Of a stretch of DNA of 64,000 bases, positions 55,301 through 62,654 are shown in pieces. Below the pieces are notes generated by a model, which saw only the letters and a list, made by a program, of their open reading frames with translations, was not told the origin of the DNA and searched no databases. The stretch's first letter is position 1, and each line of letters opens with the position of its first letter. Source of the DNA: Flavobacterium sp. 123. GTDB taxonomy: Bacteria > Bacteroidota > Bacteroidia > Flavobacteriales > Flavobacteriaceae. Made by a program: the position numbers and the translations under genes. The DNA lies in NCBI RefSeq assembly GCF_003634825.1, contig NZ_RBXD01000001.1, positions 1,200,501 to 1,264,500 on the forward strand, read 5' to 3'.

Positions 55301-56408
55301 GATTTGGATTTGGAATATTAAAAATCCCTGCATCAAAGCCTAATGTATTACTACCGTTAGGATTTCTTTGTGTAAAATAGCCTGTTAAACTATTTATTGT
55401 ACTATTAAAAAAGCGGTTAGAAGGTCTTTCGGCTGTAGTTATGGCTTTTCCATTAATTTCTGTTTTACTACCAACTTCTGTTTTATCTCCTTCTAATCCA
55501 GCAAATGCATATTCAACATTCACCAGGCCTGATGGAGGCGTTATAAAACCTGAAATTGTTATACTCAGGGTTTTATCATCATAAATACTACTAAATCCAT
55601 CAAATGATGTAATTGATTTACTTGGTAAATTTGGATCTTCATAAACTATAAAAAGATTCCATCCTGCCGAAAGTCCCGTAGAATTATTAGTGCCTTCGTT
55701 TGAAATCACATTCGCCACAGTGTAGGTGCCTTGTGGAGTTGACAAACCAGATATTAAAGCCGTAACATCCGCATAACAAACATAAGGTGTATTCTTAGGT
55801 TCTCCAGTAAGCGCATTAATCGGTGAAGCAATCGCATCATAAATTACAGATCCTGTTATATCATTATAAGTTCCCGATGGAAGTTTTAGCTTAATTTTAT
55901 TTATAGTAGTTCTACTGCCACTTTGAAGAATGGCTCCCCAGTATAATCCAGCATATATGATTTTAGAACAAGCTGCATTTGGAACTGCTAAATCAGCGCT
56001 ACTAGAATTAAAAGTAGTGGCATCCCCATCAATATCAATGTATTTCATTGATATATCTTCGTTGGTAATGTTATTAACGTTTAGAGGATTGTTATCCTTA
56101 CCTAAAATATTGTTACCAATTAAGAGCATATTCCCTTTTAACTCTTGGTTAAATCTAGGAGGAGTAAATGGTTCAAAGGTTTGAGAATATGATTCTAAAT
56201 TAAATAAGGCGATTAAAACAACTAATATTGTTTTAATAAAAGAGGGCGTATTTATTACAGACCAAATTCTAGTTTCTTTTACATTAGTCTTTCCGATTGA
56301 AAATCCAAATATAAATGAAGCTAAAAGAAGCTTTGCAAAGGCGGTACTGTTATTAAACACAAACGATACAGCCAATAGTAGGTAGTTTTTCTGTTTCATT
56401 GGAATCAA
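46380..56408 (-). CDS. Giant SprB-repeat surface protein with type B T9SS sorting domain
   Basis: A 3342-residue cell-surface protein. The leader is unusually long (about 75 residues, two hydrophobic stretches, ending SYSQ). An N-terminal region of about 400 residues follows, then a DUF11-like domain at about 406-520 (NQYVVIGQNLYYEIGFKNIG). Over 2500 residues of SprB-type beta-sandwich repeats come next, each with a C-X-G-(N/D) start, YSI(D/N)G, FTGL-AGTY and V-D-NGC motif. The last ~90 residues are a type B gliding-motility C-terminal domain (NYFTPNGDGVSDGW, FDRYGREI, SGDYWYVLKL). It is about half the size of F. johnsoniae SprB but of the same plan, so it is an adhesin candidate. Its PorP/SprF partner is coupled downstream. 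Confidence 0.93.
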   Translation of the reverse strand: MIPMKQKNYLLLAVSFVFNNSTAFAKLLLASFIFGFSIGKTNVKETRIWSVINTPSFIKTILVVLIALFNLESYSQTFEPFTPPRFNQELKGNMLLIGNNILGKDNNPLNVNNITNEDISMKYIDIDGDATTFNSSSADLAVPNAACSKIIYAGLYWGAILQSGSRTTINKIKLKLPSGTYNDITGSVIYDAIASPINALTGEPKNTPYVCYADVTALISGLSTPQGTYTVANVISNEGTNNSTGLSAGWNLFIVYEDPNLPSKSITSFDGFSSIYDDKTLSITISGFITPPSGLVNVEYAFAGLEGDKTEVGSKTEINGKAITTAERPSNRFFNSTINSLTGYFTQRNPNGSNTLGFDAGIFNIPNPNQSVVGNNVTSAKITLQVAKGQADPFFAYFSAFAVDVIEPEIALTKVVKNSSGVDINNQYVVIGQNLYYEIGFKNIGNDNATNLVIKDVLPDNIIFNYPSDILSVPAGVTYSYNSATKTILFNIPKELVEIGDINNIIKLKVQVVANCSDLTDACSNEIKNQASATYSGTINTNQFTEISFVPNSCNIGTPQATNFFVKIDDCLTKNEILCGTNVQLTAASGYSSYSWSKSPTGLPVIGTNQTLTVTQTGTYYVFDTASAPCQSLMETIIVTPFGSAISNPVIPFSDTVLTCPDDGKELPNIFLCGANATRFIQTNISDGSTIVWEKLNEASCAAVTNQNCANESLSCTWTQVGTGPDFNATAAGQYRITLNYPGGCFNRFYFNVYQNLLNPTATKKDIICTVPGEITVGNVPDGYEFSLNPSGPFQDGKTFVINTPGTYTVYVRQKGIDPSSLPCVFTVPDISIQKRDLTVDTILTQPICYSDKGTIKLVANNVQPQYYFSISNSAGIVNSAGPILESDYTFSNLNPGTYTVNVSTEDGCTYTDNVIIIQPSLLTATAALTKPLTCTDGEITVYPTGGTPPYYYFVNSTTDFQYVPQITVAAPGGDYTIQVVDSNNCVAFTTIKVVPTPAPVFNPITKTNVLCSGGNTGTITVNVSNANGNSLRYSIDNGVTFNSSNVFTGLIAGTYNVVVEYTFGTSVCTTAPQSITIVQPTILTETHTVTPFSCSTTNTKQSATITVVGSGGTILGGTSPYEYSFKGSDYTSTNTLSVNDNGTDQIISYSVRDANGCTVGGSVKLLKLNSPTSGTITNSAVTCNATTSTVTVKPTAGTGVGTLTYEITFPLASATSNTTGIFAGLSPGTYIFKVTDANGCYYTESYPVNPVTNIAVSGNVIGDVLCKGGNTGVATFTVSGSSGTYSYSINGATAVTGQSATTINLANKLAGTYAILITDEGTGCTANASVTITEPTSLVVTSAVATNVNCKNDNSQITVTATGGTMNYTYGALVAGSTATPVYSSSNLVVVDTNNATNLSWDVYVKDANGCVAIVTVPVAIDNLPTVTASVTNQCAGSGGNFTITAVGKGLAPLTYSINGTTFQTSTAFTVAPGSYIITIKDKNGCTAPTLLPTVVYPEMTVTAVLTKDNTCLPAPTNASMNITVVGGKAPFGYRVKIGSGTYSGSPIAFGGTSFTYTTSAANTFQFEITDTNGCKKESNIIKTNPIVNPVITSIDKIQDIYCNGEASGSIKVNIDASKGVGPFTYSIDGLTFQASNVFSGLIAGTYTVTVKDSKGCKDSEVVTIVQPNALNYTLVPTDIECSGPPPATTLGSITVNVGSGLGGTAPYTYILTNNFGDPTQTVTNATGTNHTFLGLNFGTYTVNIVDANGCTLKKNMQVTSPPDDLIISIQSTASCASGGTVTVTASGPLLGSGPFYFAIYQKDPVTGLYPGVPTFISGVVQPPYKAEDALNSATFTGLIQGVMYSFIVYDFETGCSYIKQATTPTITITSLVTLRVITDVTCKGAGDGTVSIRLDKGPSAPIVYTPPTAIDYVVYNSQTNSPIVPSNKGLLLPVGSLPYNLPLIGGLSPGSYYVVITEHGGTNDGCSSATLPFDIYESAMDLSVTASVVKNDNCNSAAGQIVAIATGGTTFSREDPLAVPPQVSVPIPYKYQILPDTGIIGNASDDVPPTASDVNWNVSNTFMKDNGNYIVYAKDAYGCIKPFPISLALDPSPIISLAVTDKCAIEGAFEIVVAATTAGIAPYTISVKKDGVAGAFQNISGLPYTLSNLNSGTYEITVKDVNGCFDTKTITLYKKVLVNSVLTKDLDCSTSPNAVITLTASGGTLPYTYEFSTNGGVSWSPTSSNIHSTNTSGSYIFRVTDNQGCSSISDAVIVTPQTIPTYTLQQTNVSCNGDSNGRLVVTAADGIAPYQYSIDNGGAFQSSNVFTGLNASGTYTVVVKDSKECLSVATPVSISEPSLVGGSGSVTQSLSCGAGNASQPATVTVNGSGGTAPYTYSFNGGINYTSVNTYTTNTAGTVTAYIKDVNGCKIVTPISVPVLALDAPRDLDFAAPAITCSAPMTTVRVTVPAGKGGVTPLTYQIISPATAVTNVSGASSGIFTGLAPGTYLFQVKDANGCTYQEAYPINDVSKIAVVGQLMKDVSCKGSADGAMQFTVSNFASTYSYSINGVSIAANFSNPTINLTNQAPNTYLLEVVDDTTGCTSSATVTIAEPLNLLTVSASETTKVSCANDRGTITTTATGGWGTYQYELTGSATVAYSSNGTFTNLGAGTYFVNVKDLKGCIVTSIPITLVNTPISFTATPSSTLLSCFGDTNASITVSNVVGGQGSNYSYTLNKISPVAYTSGPQSLTVFSGLGAGTYTVTVTDGYNCSVTSSSILINEPTEVKASLVVTTPQTCVPTTVLTLSATGGTPPYTYSSDGITFGSTTFNPSVSIPVGPGTYHYFVKDANNCIATVSNDIKIDPLPPLVINLDLTNAIINCNGDATGVIVATAQGGLGSYVYTLLDAAGLPISPSPVQVSPGVFTQLVAGVYKVQVDSGADCQTISAPITITQPLAKLEVSPLIVKDVTCAGSNNGQIIITGTSGTRIIKYAISPQLDQFFDTGTFDNLAPGTYDIIVQDEKGCYEYIKDILISEPAPIIASTVPGSIVPEICFGDNNAAFSINISGGVMPYSISLDNINGPFSPVVSLPYNFTGLAGGTHSVYVKDANGCVVQWVVDTPESVKINPVATVNYDCVNNAPNNIVTVTIDPSVDPTKVQYSLDGLPPYQASNVFANIAPGTHFVEVQHANGCIKRTTDFDIIQIDPLTLVLNDGGLNEIVAIANGGSGVYEYSLNGEPNVTTNSFIIYKSGDYTVTVTDSNGCTATATRYFEYIDICIPNYFTPNGDGVSDGWAPGCTINYKDLQFSIFDRYGREIAKYRLGQYWDGKYNGAELPSGDYWYVLKLNDPKDDREFVGHFTLYR

Positions 56409-56589
56409 ATTATTAATTCTATCAAAAATAATTTTAAAGTTTTAGTACTTTCAAATTAACTCTCAGGGGGCACATCTGAGTTATTTCGAATAGTACAAAA
56501 CTGGATTTAATCACTCTAAATTACTGAAAATAAATTAGATGCATTATTAAAAAATGTTAATGTCGTTTTATCACTAATTGTTAGTTTAA

Positions 56590-59268
56590 TTAATTTTCAA
56601 TTTTTACAATTGTCATTTTTCCATTATAAGGTTTGTTTCCTTTCGTTTTCAATGCTTTTTTAGCATCTTCTATATTTTCAAATTTAGCATCATAAATAAA
56701 ATACCTGCTTGAATTCGCATCATAAAAGAAATCAATATTAGATTGTCCAGAAGCTACTGTTTTGGTCAAAAATACGTCTCTTTTTGCAACATCACTATGC
56801 ACTGCTACAATTATATAGTAGCCATTATCAACATTTTTAATGCTTTTTAAAATTTGCATATTCGATTGTTCATCTCCATAATCAAAATCCTCCGGTTTTA
56901 ATGGCGTTGCACTATAAGGTGTTGTTTCTTTTATTCGTTTAAGTGCGGCAACATCTTGTAAATGTCTTTGCTCGTCATTAACAAAAACAGCGCGTTTAAT
57001 TCTTCGTTTTTTCTCAATTTCGGTCTCAACTTTAATTTTTTCTAATGAAGTTAATAAAGTACTATTCGTTTGCTGTGCTTTATTTTGTTCTGCTTTTAAA
57101 TCATTAATTGTTTTTAAATAGCTTTGAGTTAAAGCGTCATTTTTATCAGATACTTTTTTGAGTCTTTCATTATATAAATTTGAAAGTTTTTCAATGGATT
57201 GTTTCTGTGTATTATTAACTTCTGCTAATTGTAGTTTTAAAGATTCTAATTCACTGTTTTCCGCCGAAGTGCTTTTAAATGCTTTTGGTTCTTTAAAGAT
57301 TCCTTTATCATTTAAATCATTTTCCTCTCTTAATTCTTTCAAATCGTTTTCTTTATTCGCTACTGAAGTATTCAATCTAGCTAACAATTCTCTTTGGTTT
57401 TTATTATATGTTTCTATGTTTTGCGCTAAATTATCCATCGCTTTTGCAGTTTCATCTTTTGAGGCATTCGCCAATGCTTCAGCTGCAAGTTTGGCTTTTG
57501 CAATTGAATCAGCTTTTGCTTTGGCGTCGGCAGCTAATTTTTCCTGAGCAAGTGCATCAGCTTTTGCTTTAGCATCGGCTACAAGTTTTTCTTGAGCAAG
57601 CGCATCGGCTTTCGCTTTGGAATCGGCAGCAAGTTTTTCTTGAGCAAGCGCATCGGCTTTTGCTTTGGCGTCGGCAGCAAGTTTGGCTTTTGCAATTGAA
57701 TCATTTTTCGCTTTGGCATCTGCTACAAGTTTTTCCTGAGCAAGGGCATCTGCTTTTGCTTTGGCGTCGGCAGCTAATTTTTCCTGAGCAAGTGCATCAG
57801 CTTTTGCTTTAGCATCGGCTACAAGTTTTTCTTGAGCAATTGCATCAGCTTTTGCTTTTGCATCTGCAGCTAATTTTGCTTGAGCAAGTGCATCAGCTTT
57901 TGCTTTAGCATCGGCAGCAAGTTTGGCTTTGGCAAGAGCATCGGCTTTCGCTTTGGCATCAGCAGCTAATTTTTCCTGAGCAAGAGCATCTGCTTTTGCT
58001 TTTGCATCGGCAGCTAATTTTTCCTGAGCAATGGCATCTGCTTTAGTTTTAGCATCAGTAACCAATTTAGCTTTGGCAAGAGCATCGGCTTTTGCTTTAG
58101 TATCAGCAGCTAATTTTTCCTGAGCAAGGGCATCAGCTTTTGCTTTGGCGTCAGCAACCAATTTGGATTGAGCAAGAACATCGGATTTCGCTTTTGTGTC
58201 AGCAGCCAATTTGGCTTGAGCTAGGGCATCTGCTTTTGCTTTAGCATCGATTACTGGTTTTGTTGGGGTTGGAGTACTTACATTTGGCTTTTTATAAACC
58301 GTTCTTGATTCATCTGCAGGCGGAATTAACGAACCTTCATCATCTTCATCTCGGTAATAATTATTGCTTTTAAATTTATACGCAAAGACAACTTCGTGAG
58401 AAGAACCGAAGCTGGATAAATTACCCGTACCCTTTTCAAAATTATATTCTACCGAAATTTTTGGTGTAATATTTAACCCAATTCCTCCTGACATTCCATA
58501 TAAAGTATTGTAACCTGCTTGTGCCCAAATTCCTTTTGGGACACTAAACATAACTAATCCTGAAATAATGGTTTTATCTTTTCTTAATTCTGTTTTTAAC
58601 AATCCTGAAAATTTACTTCCATCCAAAAAACCATAGGTTTCTAAATATCCTGTATGCATTATATATGCTTCAATGCTTTTTTGAGGGTCGTCTTCTACAA
58701 TTTTAGAAGTTTTAAGATTGTATAATACTAAATTGTTTACTGATAATCCAAAATCAAGAAATTCAGTTCCATAATTTATTCCGGGATTTATAGCAATTAA
58801 TGAGTTGGACGGAATGTTATCTAAAGCAGGATCTGGGTAGTTTGTGAGTACTTTACCTTTGTTTAGACCGCTTTTATAAAATCCTACATTAATTCCAAAA
58901 GTCAGGTTTTTATCACCCTGAATTTCAACATTATGAGCAAAATTCGCCACTGCCCCAAAAGTAGTTAACACACCATAATTTTGTTGAAATAAACCAATTC
59001 CAATTCCTTGATTGTCTCTAAATCTTCCTGAATAACTAAACAAATAAGTTTGTGGCGCATTATCAAATTGAACCCATTGTCTCTTGTTATAAAAACTAAC
59101 ATAAGAACTTTGTTCTCTAACAAAACTAAAAGTTGGGTTTATGATATACCTGTTAAATTTTAAAGAGTTTCTAACGGGTAATGAAAACGAGACAACTCCA
59201 TCCTCCTGGGAATACAATACCGATAGGGTACTTAAAAAAAGGACTATAATTAGTGCATACTTTTTCAT
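56590..59268 (-). CDS. PorP/SprF protein fused to TolA-like repeats and a SPOR-like C-terminus
   Basis: An 892-residue protein. Residues 1-20 are a signal peptide (MKKYALIIVLFLSTLSVLYS). Residues ~21-305 are a PorP/SprF barrel (LKFNRYIINPTFSFVREQSS, GIGLFQQNYGVLTTFGAVANF, ending FAYKF). A Pro-rich linker leads to sixteen 16-residue repeats at 342-597 of the form AKAKADALAQEKLAAD. A second coiled-coil region (~610-770) and a C-terminal ~100 residues (GYYIIVAVHSDVAKRDVFL ... KMTIVKI) follow, which look like a SPOR-type domain. Classical PorP/SprF proteins stop at about 310 residues. It follows a type B cargo gene by 1 bp, so it is probably the partner of that cargo and could link the outer membrane to peptidoglycan. 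Confidence 0.9.
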   Translation of the reverse strand: MKKYALIIVLFLSTLSVLYSQEDGVVSFSLPVRNSLKFNRYIINPTFSFVREQSSYVSFYNKRQWVQFDNAPQTYLFSYSGRFRDNQGIGIGLFQQNYGVLTTFGAVANFAHNVEIQGDKNLTFGINVGFYKSGLNKGKVLTNYPDPALDNIPSNSLIAINPGINYGTEFLDFGLSVNNLVLYNLKTSKIVEDDPQKSIEAYIMHTGYLETYGFLDGSKFSGLLKTELRKDKTIISGLVMFSVPKGIWAQAGYNTLYGMSGGIGLNITPKISVEYNFEKGTGNLSSFGSSHEVVFAYKFKSNNYYRDEDDEGSLIPPADESRTVYKKPNVSTPTPTKPVIDAKAKADALAQAKLAADTKAKSDVLAQSKLVADAKAKADALAQEKLAADTKAKADALAKAKLVTDAKTKADAIAQEKLAADAKAKADALAQEKLAADAKAKADALAKAKLAADAKAKADALAQAKLAADAKAKADAIAQEKLVADAKAKADALAQEKLAADAKAKADALAQEKLVADAKAKNDSIAKAKLAADAKAKADALAQEKLAADSKAKADALAQEKLVADAKAKADALAQEKLAADAKAKADSIAKAKLAAEALANASKDETAKAMDNLAQNIETYNKNQRELLARLNTSVANKENDLKELREENDLNDKGIFKEPKAFKSTSAENSELESLKLQLAEVNNTQKQSIEKLSNLYNERLKKVSDKNDALTQSYLKTINDLKAEQNKAQQTNSTLLTSLEKIKVETEIEKKRRIKRAVFVNDEQRHLQDVAALKRIKETTPYSATPLKPEDFDYGDEQSNMQILKSIKNVDNGYYIIVAVHSDVAKRDVFLTKTVASGQSNIDFFYDANSSRYFIYDAKFENIEDAKKALKTKGNKPYNGKMTIVKIEN
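57478..58245 (-). repeat. Coding minisatellite: 16 exact-length 48-bp units
   Basis: The region is 768 bp, exactly sixteen 48-bp units in frame, each encoding a 16-residue variant of AKAKADALAQEKLAAD. Units differ mainly at positions 1, 6-10 and 14-15, and no unit is broken. Length change by slippage would remain in frame. Confidence 0.95.
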
Positions 59269-59269
59269 A

Positions 59270-60736
59270 TTACTTAACTATAGTTATAGAACCTTTTTTT
59301 ACTTTCTTATCTTGAGTCGTAATTATATAATAATAAACAGGATTTATGTTTTTAAAATCTAATGCTGCTTCTGGCCAATTGTTTAAATATCCATTTGTTT
59401 TTAATACAATTTCTCCGTTTGAGTCCATTACTAGAACCTCAGCATTATTCCCTACAGCATATTCTTGAGGGATTACCCATGTATCATTTATGCCGTCGTT
59501 GTTTGGACTAATCAAATTAGGAATTGTGGTAACATTTGAATCTACAACTGGATTAACCACAAAAGGAATTTCGTCCTGGATAATACAGCCGGAATTTTGT
59601 GTTACAATAACTTTATAAGTCCCTTCAATAGTTACATCGTAAGTATTTGATGTAGCACCTGATATTAGTACGTCATTTTGATACCATTCATAAGTAGGAT
59701 TAATGGCATTTGAAGTAGCCACAACTGTTTTTGTTTCACCCGAAACAAGTGTACTTGTACTGGCAATATTTATAGAACTTTCAATTTGGTATGCCTCTAA
59801 ATTAATTACCGAATTAGATTGGCAATTGCCATAATCTATAGAAACAGAATAAGTTCCTGACTGATTTGTTTGATAGGTATTTTCTGTTGCGCCTTCAATT
59901 TTTACATTTTCTTTGTACCATTGATAGGTATTTCCTGATGCTGAAGTAAGCGTAGTAGCTACTCCTCCAGAACAAAATGGGTTTCCAAGACTTGAGGTTA
60001 TCGGCAAGACCGTTCCTGAAACTTGTGTTACTATAACACTATTTGATTTCGAATTCGAATCCGTACAGGAAGCATAATCAATCTCAACATAATAGGTTCC
60101 TGCTGAATTTACAATTATTGAAGATCCTGTTTGTCCCGAAATAACGTTAGCATCTTTATACCATTTGTACTTTATATTGGGATAGTTTGAAGGAGATGAG
60201 TTTGGAATAGATGGAGTTGGATTATCTATAGCTAGCGTTATGGTTCCACCTGAACACAAATAAGCCGCTGGATTTTTATTATTTATAAAATAAACATCTT
60301 CATAAGGCTTATAATATGCCGGAAAATAAGGAATTGTTGCACTACTATTATTGGGGTCTTTAATAGAAAAATCCCCGCTGATGTAGCCTGTAGAACTCTT
60401 GATTCTTAATTTGTAAACTTCTGACCCTATTAATGTTTCAGGTACTGCAAAAGTTATTGTTTTTTTTGATACCGAAAGGTCTAAAGTTGCTAAAGTTGTG
60501 GTTGTAGTTGGGTTCGTAAAACTGCCTAAGTTATCCGAAAGTAGTACCTCAAAAGTTGTTAATGCAGGAAAACCTGAATAATTAAAAGTTGCATCAAATT
60601 GATTGTAACTTCCCGCACAAATTTTACTAAAAACAAGGGTTTGTGGCGTTATAACTTGCGCATGAATAGCTGTGGTTAAAGATAAAACCAGAGTCAGAAA
60701 ACAAAAAAAATATTTATCTACAATGGAAATTCTCAT
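59270..60736 (-). CDS. Secreted type B T9SS cargo with Ig-like repeats
   Basis: A 488-residue surface protein. A signal peptide (KYFFCFLTLVLSLTTAIHA) is followed by a beta-rich N-terminal part. Three Ig-like modules each carry a W-Y-(K/Q) core and a GTY strand (KYKWYKDANVISG, NTYQWYKENVKIEG, TYEWYQNDVLISG). The type B C-terminal domain spans about residues 404-488 (PNLISPNNDGINDTW, VYYYIITTQDKKVKKGSITIVK). It is 1 bp upstream of the PorP/SprF-TolA fusion gene, matching the cargo-partner gene order. Confidence 0.92.
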   Translation of the reverse strand: MRISIVDKYFFCFLTLVLSLTTAIHAQVITPQTLVFSKICAGSYNQFDATFNYSGFPALTTFEVLLSDNLGSFTNPTTTTTLATLDLSVSKKTITFAVPETLIGSEVYKLRIKSSTGYISGDFSIKDPNNSSATIPYFPAYYKPYEDVYFINNKNPAAYLCSGGTITLAIDNPTPSIPNSSPSNYPNIKYKWYKDANVISGQTGSSIIVNSAGTYYVEIDYASCTDSNSKSNSVIVTQVSGTVLPITSSLGNPFCSGGVATTLTSASGNTYQWYKENVKIEGATENTYQTNQSGTYSVSIDYGNCQSNSVINLEAYQIESSINIASTSTLVSGETKTVVATSNAINPTYEWYQNDVLISGATSNTYDVTIEGTYKVIVTQNSGCIIQDEIPFVVNPVVDSNVTTIPNLISPNNDGINDTWVIPQEYAVGNNAEVLVMDSNGEIVLKTNGYLNNWPEAALDFKNINPVYYYIITTQDKKVKKGSITIVK

Positions 60737-60836
60737 TCACTAAAAATATTTATTTAGCCGAAATTATAAATAAATATTCTTTTTTTAAAATTTCTTGGCC
60801 TTTGTTAAACAGTTATCATACTAACATTACTTTTAT

Positions 60837-62135
60837 TTAATCATCATTTGATGCTGTAATTTTACCAATACGTAATCTGTAATCTGGTCTTTTCTCGTTT
60901 TGAAAATCAATAAATGTCTCTTTATTTTCTCCTTGAGAATATACATTGAAAAAAGCAGCATTACCATACCAGCTTTCTAAATCTTCGTTATTAGAATCGT
61001 TTTCAACAAAGATATTTCCTTTACATAAGTTAAAGTACATTTCTTGTAATTTTACTTTTTTAAGATTATCATCGTTTACAGCAATTTTAGTATCCAAAAG
61101 TATAGCAGGGTTGAAACCAGAAATCACAGTTCTTTTAAAATCAACAGATGCATTTTCAGCAACATAAACTGCTTCTCTAACTAATCCTGATTCAATTTCA
61201 GCTTTGATATTTTCACTATTATTAACTAAAGTTAAATTAGTTGCTGTTACCAATGTGTGTTTTTTAGAAAAATCAGCTTCTTCTTTTTTATCGTAAGAAA
61301 GAACATTTAAACATCTAGAACCTGTACTACTTGATAAATAAGAAGAACGTATCGCTAATGAATTATCTATACGGCATTGTACTCCATAATTGAATTTGTA
61401 ATCGTCATTACTTGATTTATAAGAAATCAATTTATTTAAGTTTACATCTCCACCAAAAATTTCGAAAGAATCTCCAGCAGAATAACTTACCATTATATTT
61501 TCTAGAGTTGTTTTACTTCCAACTCCTCCTAATAACAAACCGTTGAAATTACCTAATCCTTTAATTTTTGCTCCTGCGAATTCAATTCTTACAAATTTTA
61601 AAATTCCTGAATTGCTATTGCTATTAGTACCTCCATATGAAGTTAAAGCAACATCAGTGTCAAAATTCACAGAAGAAACATTGCCAAATTTATTAGTTGG
61701 TGCATCTCCAAGAATGATTACTCCTCCCCAATCTCCAGCTTTTTTAACGCTTCTGTTAGATGTAAAAACAATAGGGTCAGTTTCTAGACCATTTGCAATT
61801 ATAGTTGCACCTCTTGTTACAATAAGTGATGCTTTAGAATCAAAGTCTCCAATAATAACTGTTCCGGGTTCAATAGTCAATGTTGCATTATTTGTTACAT
61901 ATACATTACCTTGTAATACGTAAACATTTTTTTTATACAACTTTGTGTCTACAGAAATAGAACCTGTCAAAATTTGATTGGCTTCGTTATACTCTACTTT
62001 GTTAGGTTTAAATTCAGTCCAGTTATTTAACCAACTATTAAATCCTATTATTCCTTTTTCTTGTTGTGCATTTACGTCACAAACTACTAGAAGAAGAACT
62101 ATCCCTATTATTTGTGTTAAATTTTTCATGATCAA
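60837..62135 (-). CDS. Secreted beta-helix-like protein of unknown role
   Basis: A 432-residue exported protein with signal peptide (LTQIIGIVLLLVVCDVNAQ). The sequence shows right-handed beta-helix character with the Bacteroidota pattern NVYVTNNATLTIEPGTVIIGD and KKAGDWGGVIILGDAPTNKFG. The C-terminus (DFQNEKRPDYRLRIGKITAS) shows no sorting domain that I can recognise. The start could be Met1 or Met3. It precedes the T9SS pairs on the same strand, 100 bp before the type B cargo gene, but may have its own promoter. Confidence 0.8.
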   Translation of the reverse strand: MIMKNLTQIIGIVLLLVVCDVNAQQEKGIIGFNSWLNNWTEFKPNKVEYNEANQILTGSISVDTKLYKKNVYVLQGNVYVTNNATLTIEPGTVIIGDFDSKASLIVTRGATIIANGLETDPIVFTSNRSVKKAGDWGGVIILGDAPTNKFGNVSSVNFDTDVALTSYGGTNSNSNSGILKFVRIEFAGAKIKGLGNFNGLLLGGVGSKTTLENIMVSYSAGDSFEIFGGDVNLNKLISYKSSNDDYKFNYGVQCRIDNSLAIRSSYLSSSTGSRCLNVLSYDKKEEADFSKKHTLVTATNLTLVNNSENIKAEIESGLVREAVYVAENASVDFKRTVISGFNPAILLDTKIAVNDDNLKKVKLQEMYFNLCKGNIFVENDSNNEDLESWYGNAAFFNVYSQGENKETFIDFQNEKRPDYRLRIGKITASNDD

Positions 62136-62210
62136 AAGTTATAAATTTTAGTACTAAGTACTTTTTCTATTGTTAAAAAATCAAAGCGAAGACTGAACTT
62201 CTTTTACAAA

Positions 62211-62654
62211 TTACATGTCTTTAAACTCATGTAATGATTTCAATATATTTTCATAGAATAAAATAGCTGCTATCAAATCATCTTTGTCAGAATACGGCAA
62301 AATCTTTTTCTGAAAATCAGCAGTTGTTTCAAGATAACTTGTTGTAGCCTCTTCTTGAGTTTCCAATATTTTTCTGTAATCTGAATTATTAGGAATTCCT
62401 AAATCAGACATGGTTACACCAGGTTTAGTTGCCAAAGCTACATAAGGCAATGTTTTAGCAAGAACACTCATTCGTTCAATACACAATACCAACAACTCTC
62501 CTTTTTGCATCCCAACCAATTCTTTTTGATCGTGATATTTTTTAATTATTGCTGTGGTACTAATAATGCTTTTAGGTGCATTTTTATTTTGAGCAAAAGA
62601 AAACCCAGTTGCTAACAAAAAAAGAATACTGATAAAAATGACTCTTGCTTTCAT
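62211..62654 (-). CDS. Small secreted protein of unknown function
   Basis: A 147-residue protein with a clear signal peptide (KARVIFISILFLLATGFSFAQ). The mature part is helical (QEEATTSYLETTADFQKKILPYSDKDDLIAAILFYENILKSL). I do not recognise the family. It is first in the leftward surface-protein cluster and precedes the beta-helix protein gene by 75 bp, so it may belong to the same transcription unit. Confidence 0.8.
   Translation of the reverse strand: MKARVIFISILFLLATGFSFAQNKNAPKSIISTTAIIKKYHDQKELVGMQKGELLVLCIERMSVLAKTLPYVALATKPGVTMSDLGIPNNSDYRKILETQEEATTSYLETTADFQKKILPYSDKDDLIAAILFYENILKSLHEFKDM

Noticed and set aside
56458..56482. GC-rich inverted repeat (CTCAG-9 nt-CTGAG) upstream of the giant surface protein, possible 5' leader hairpin
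   Set aside because: Only 5 bp pair cleanly; longer pairing needs bulges, and no comparable element was found elsewhere in the window.
57158..57547. Plus-strand ORF of 129 codons opposite the TolA-like repeats
   Set aside because: It is a shadow of the repetitive minus-strand coding sequence with no recognisable features.
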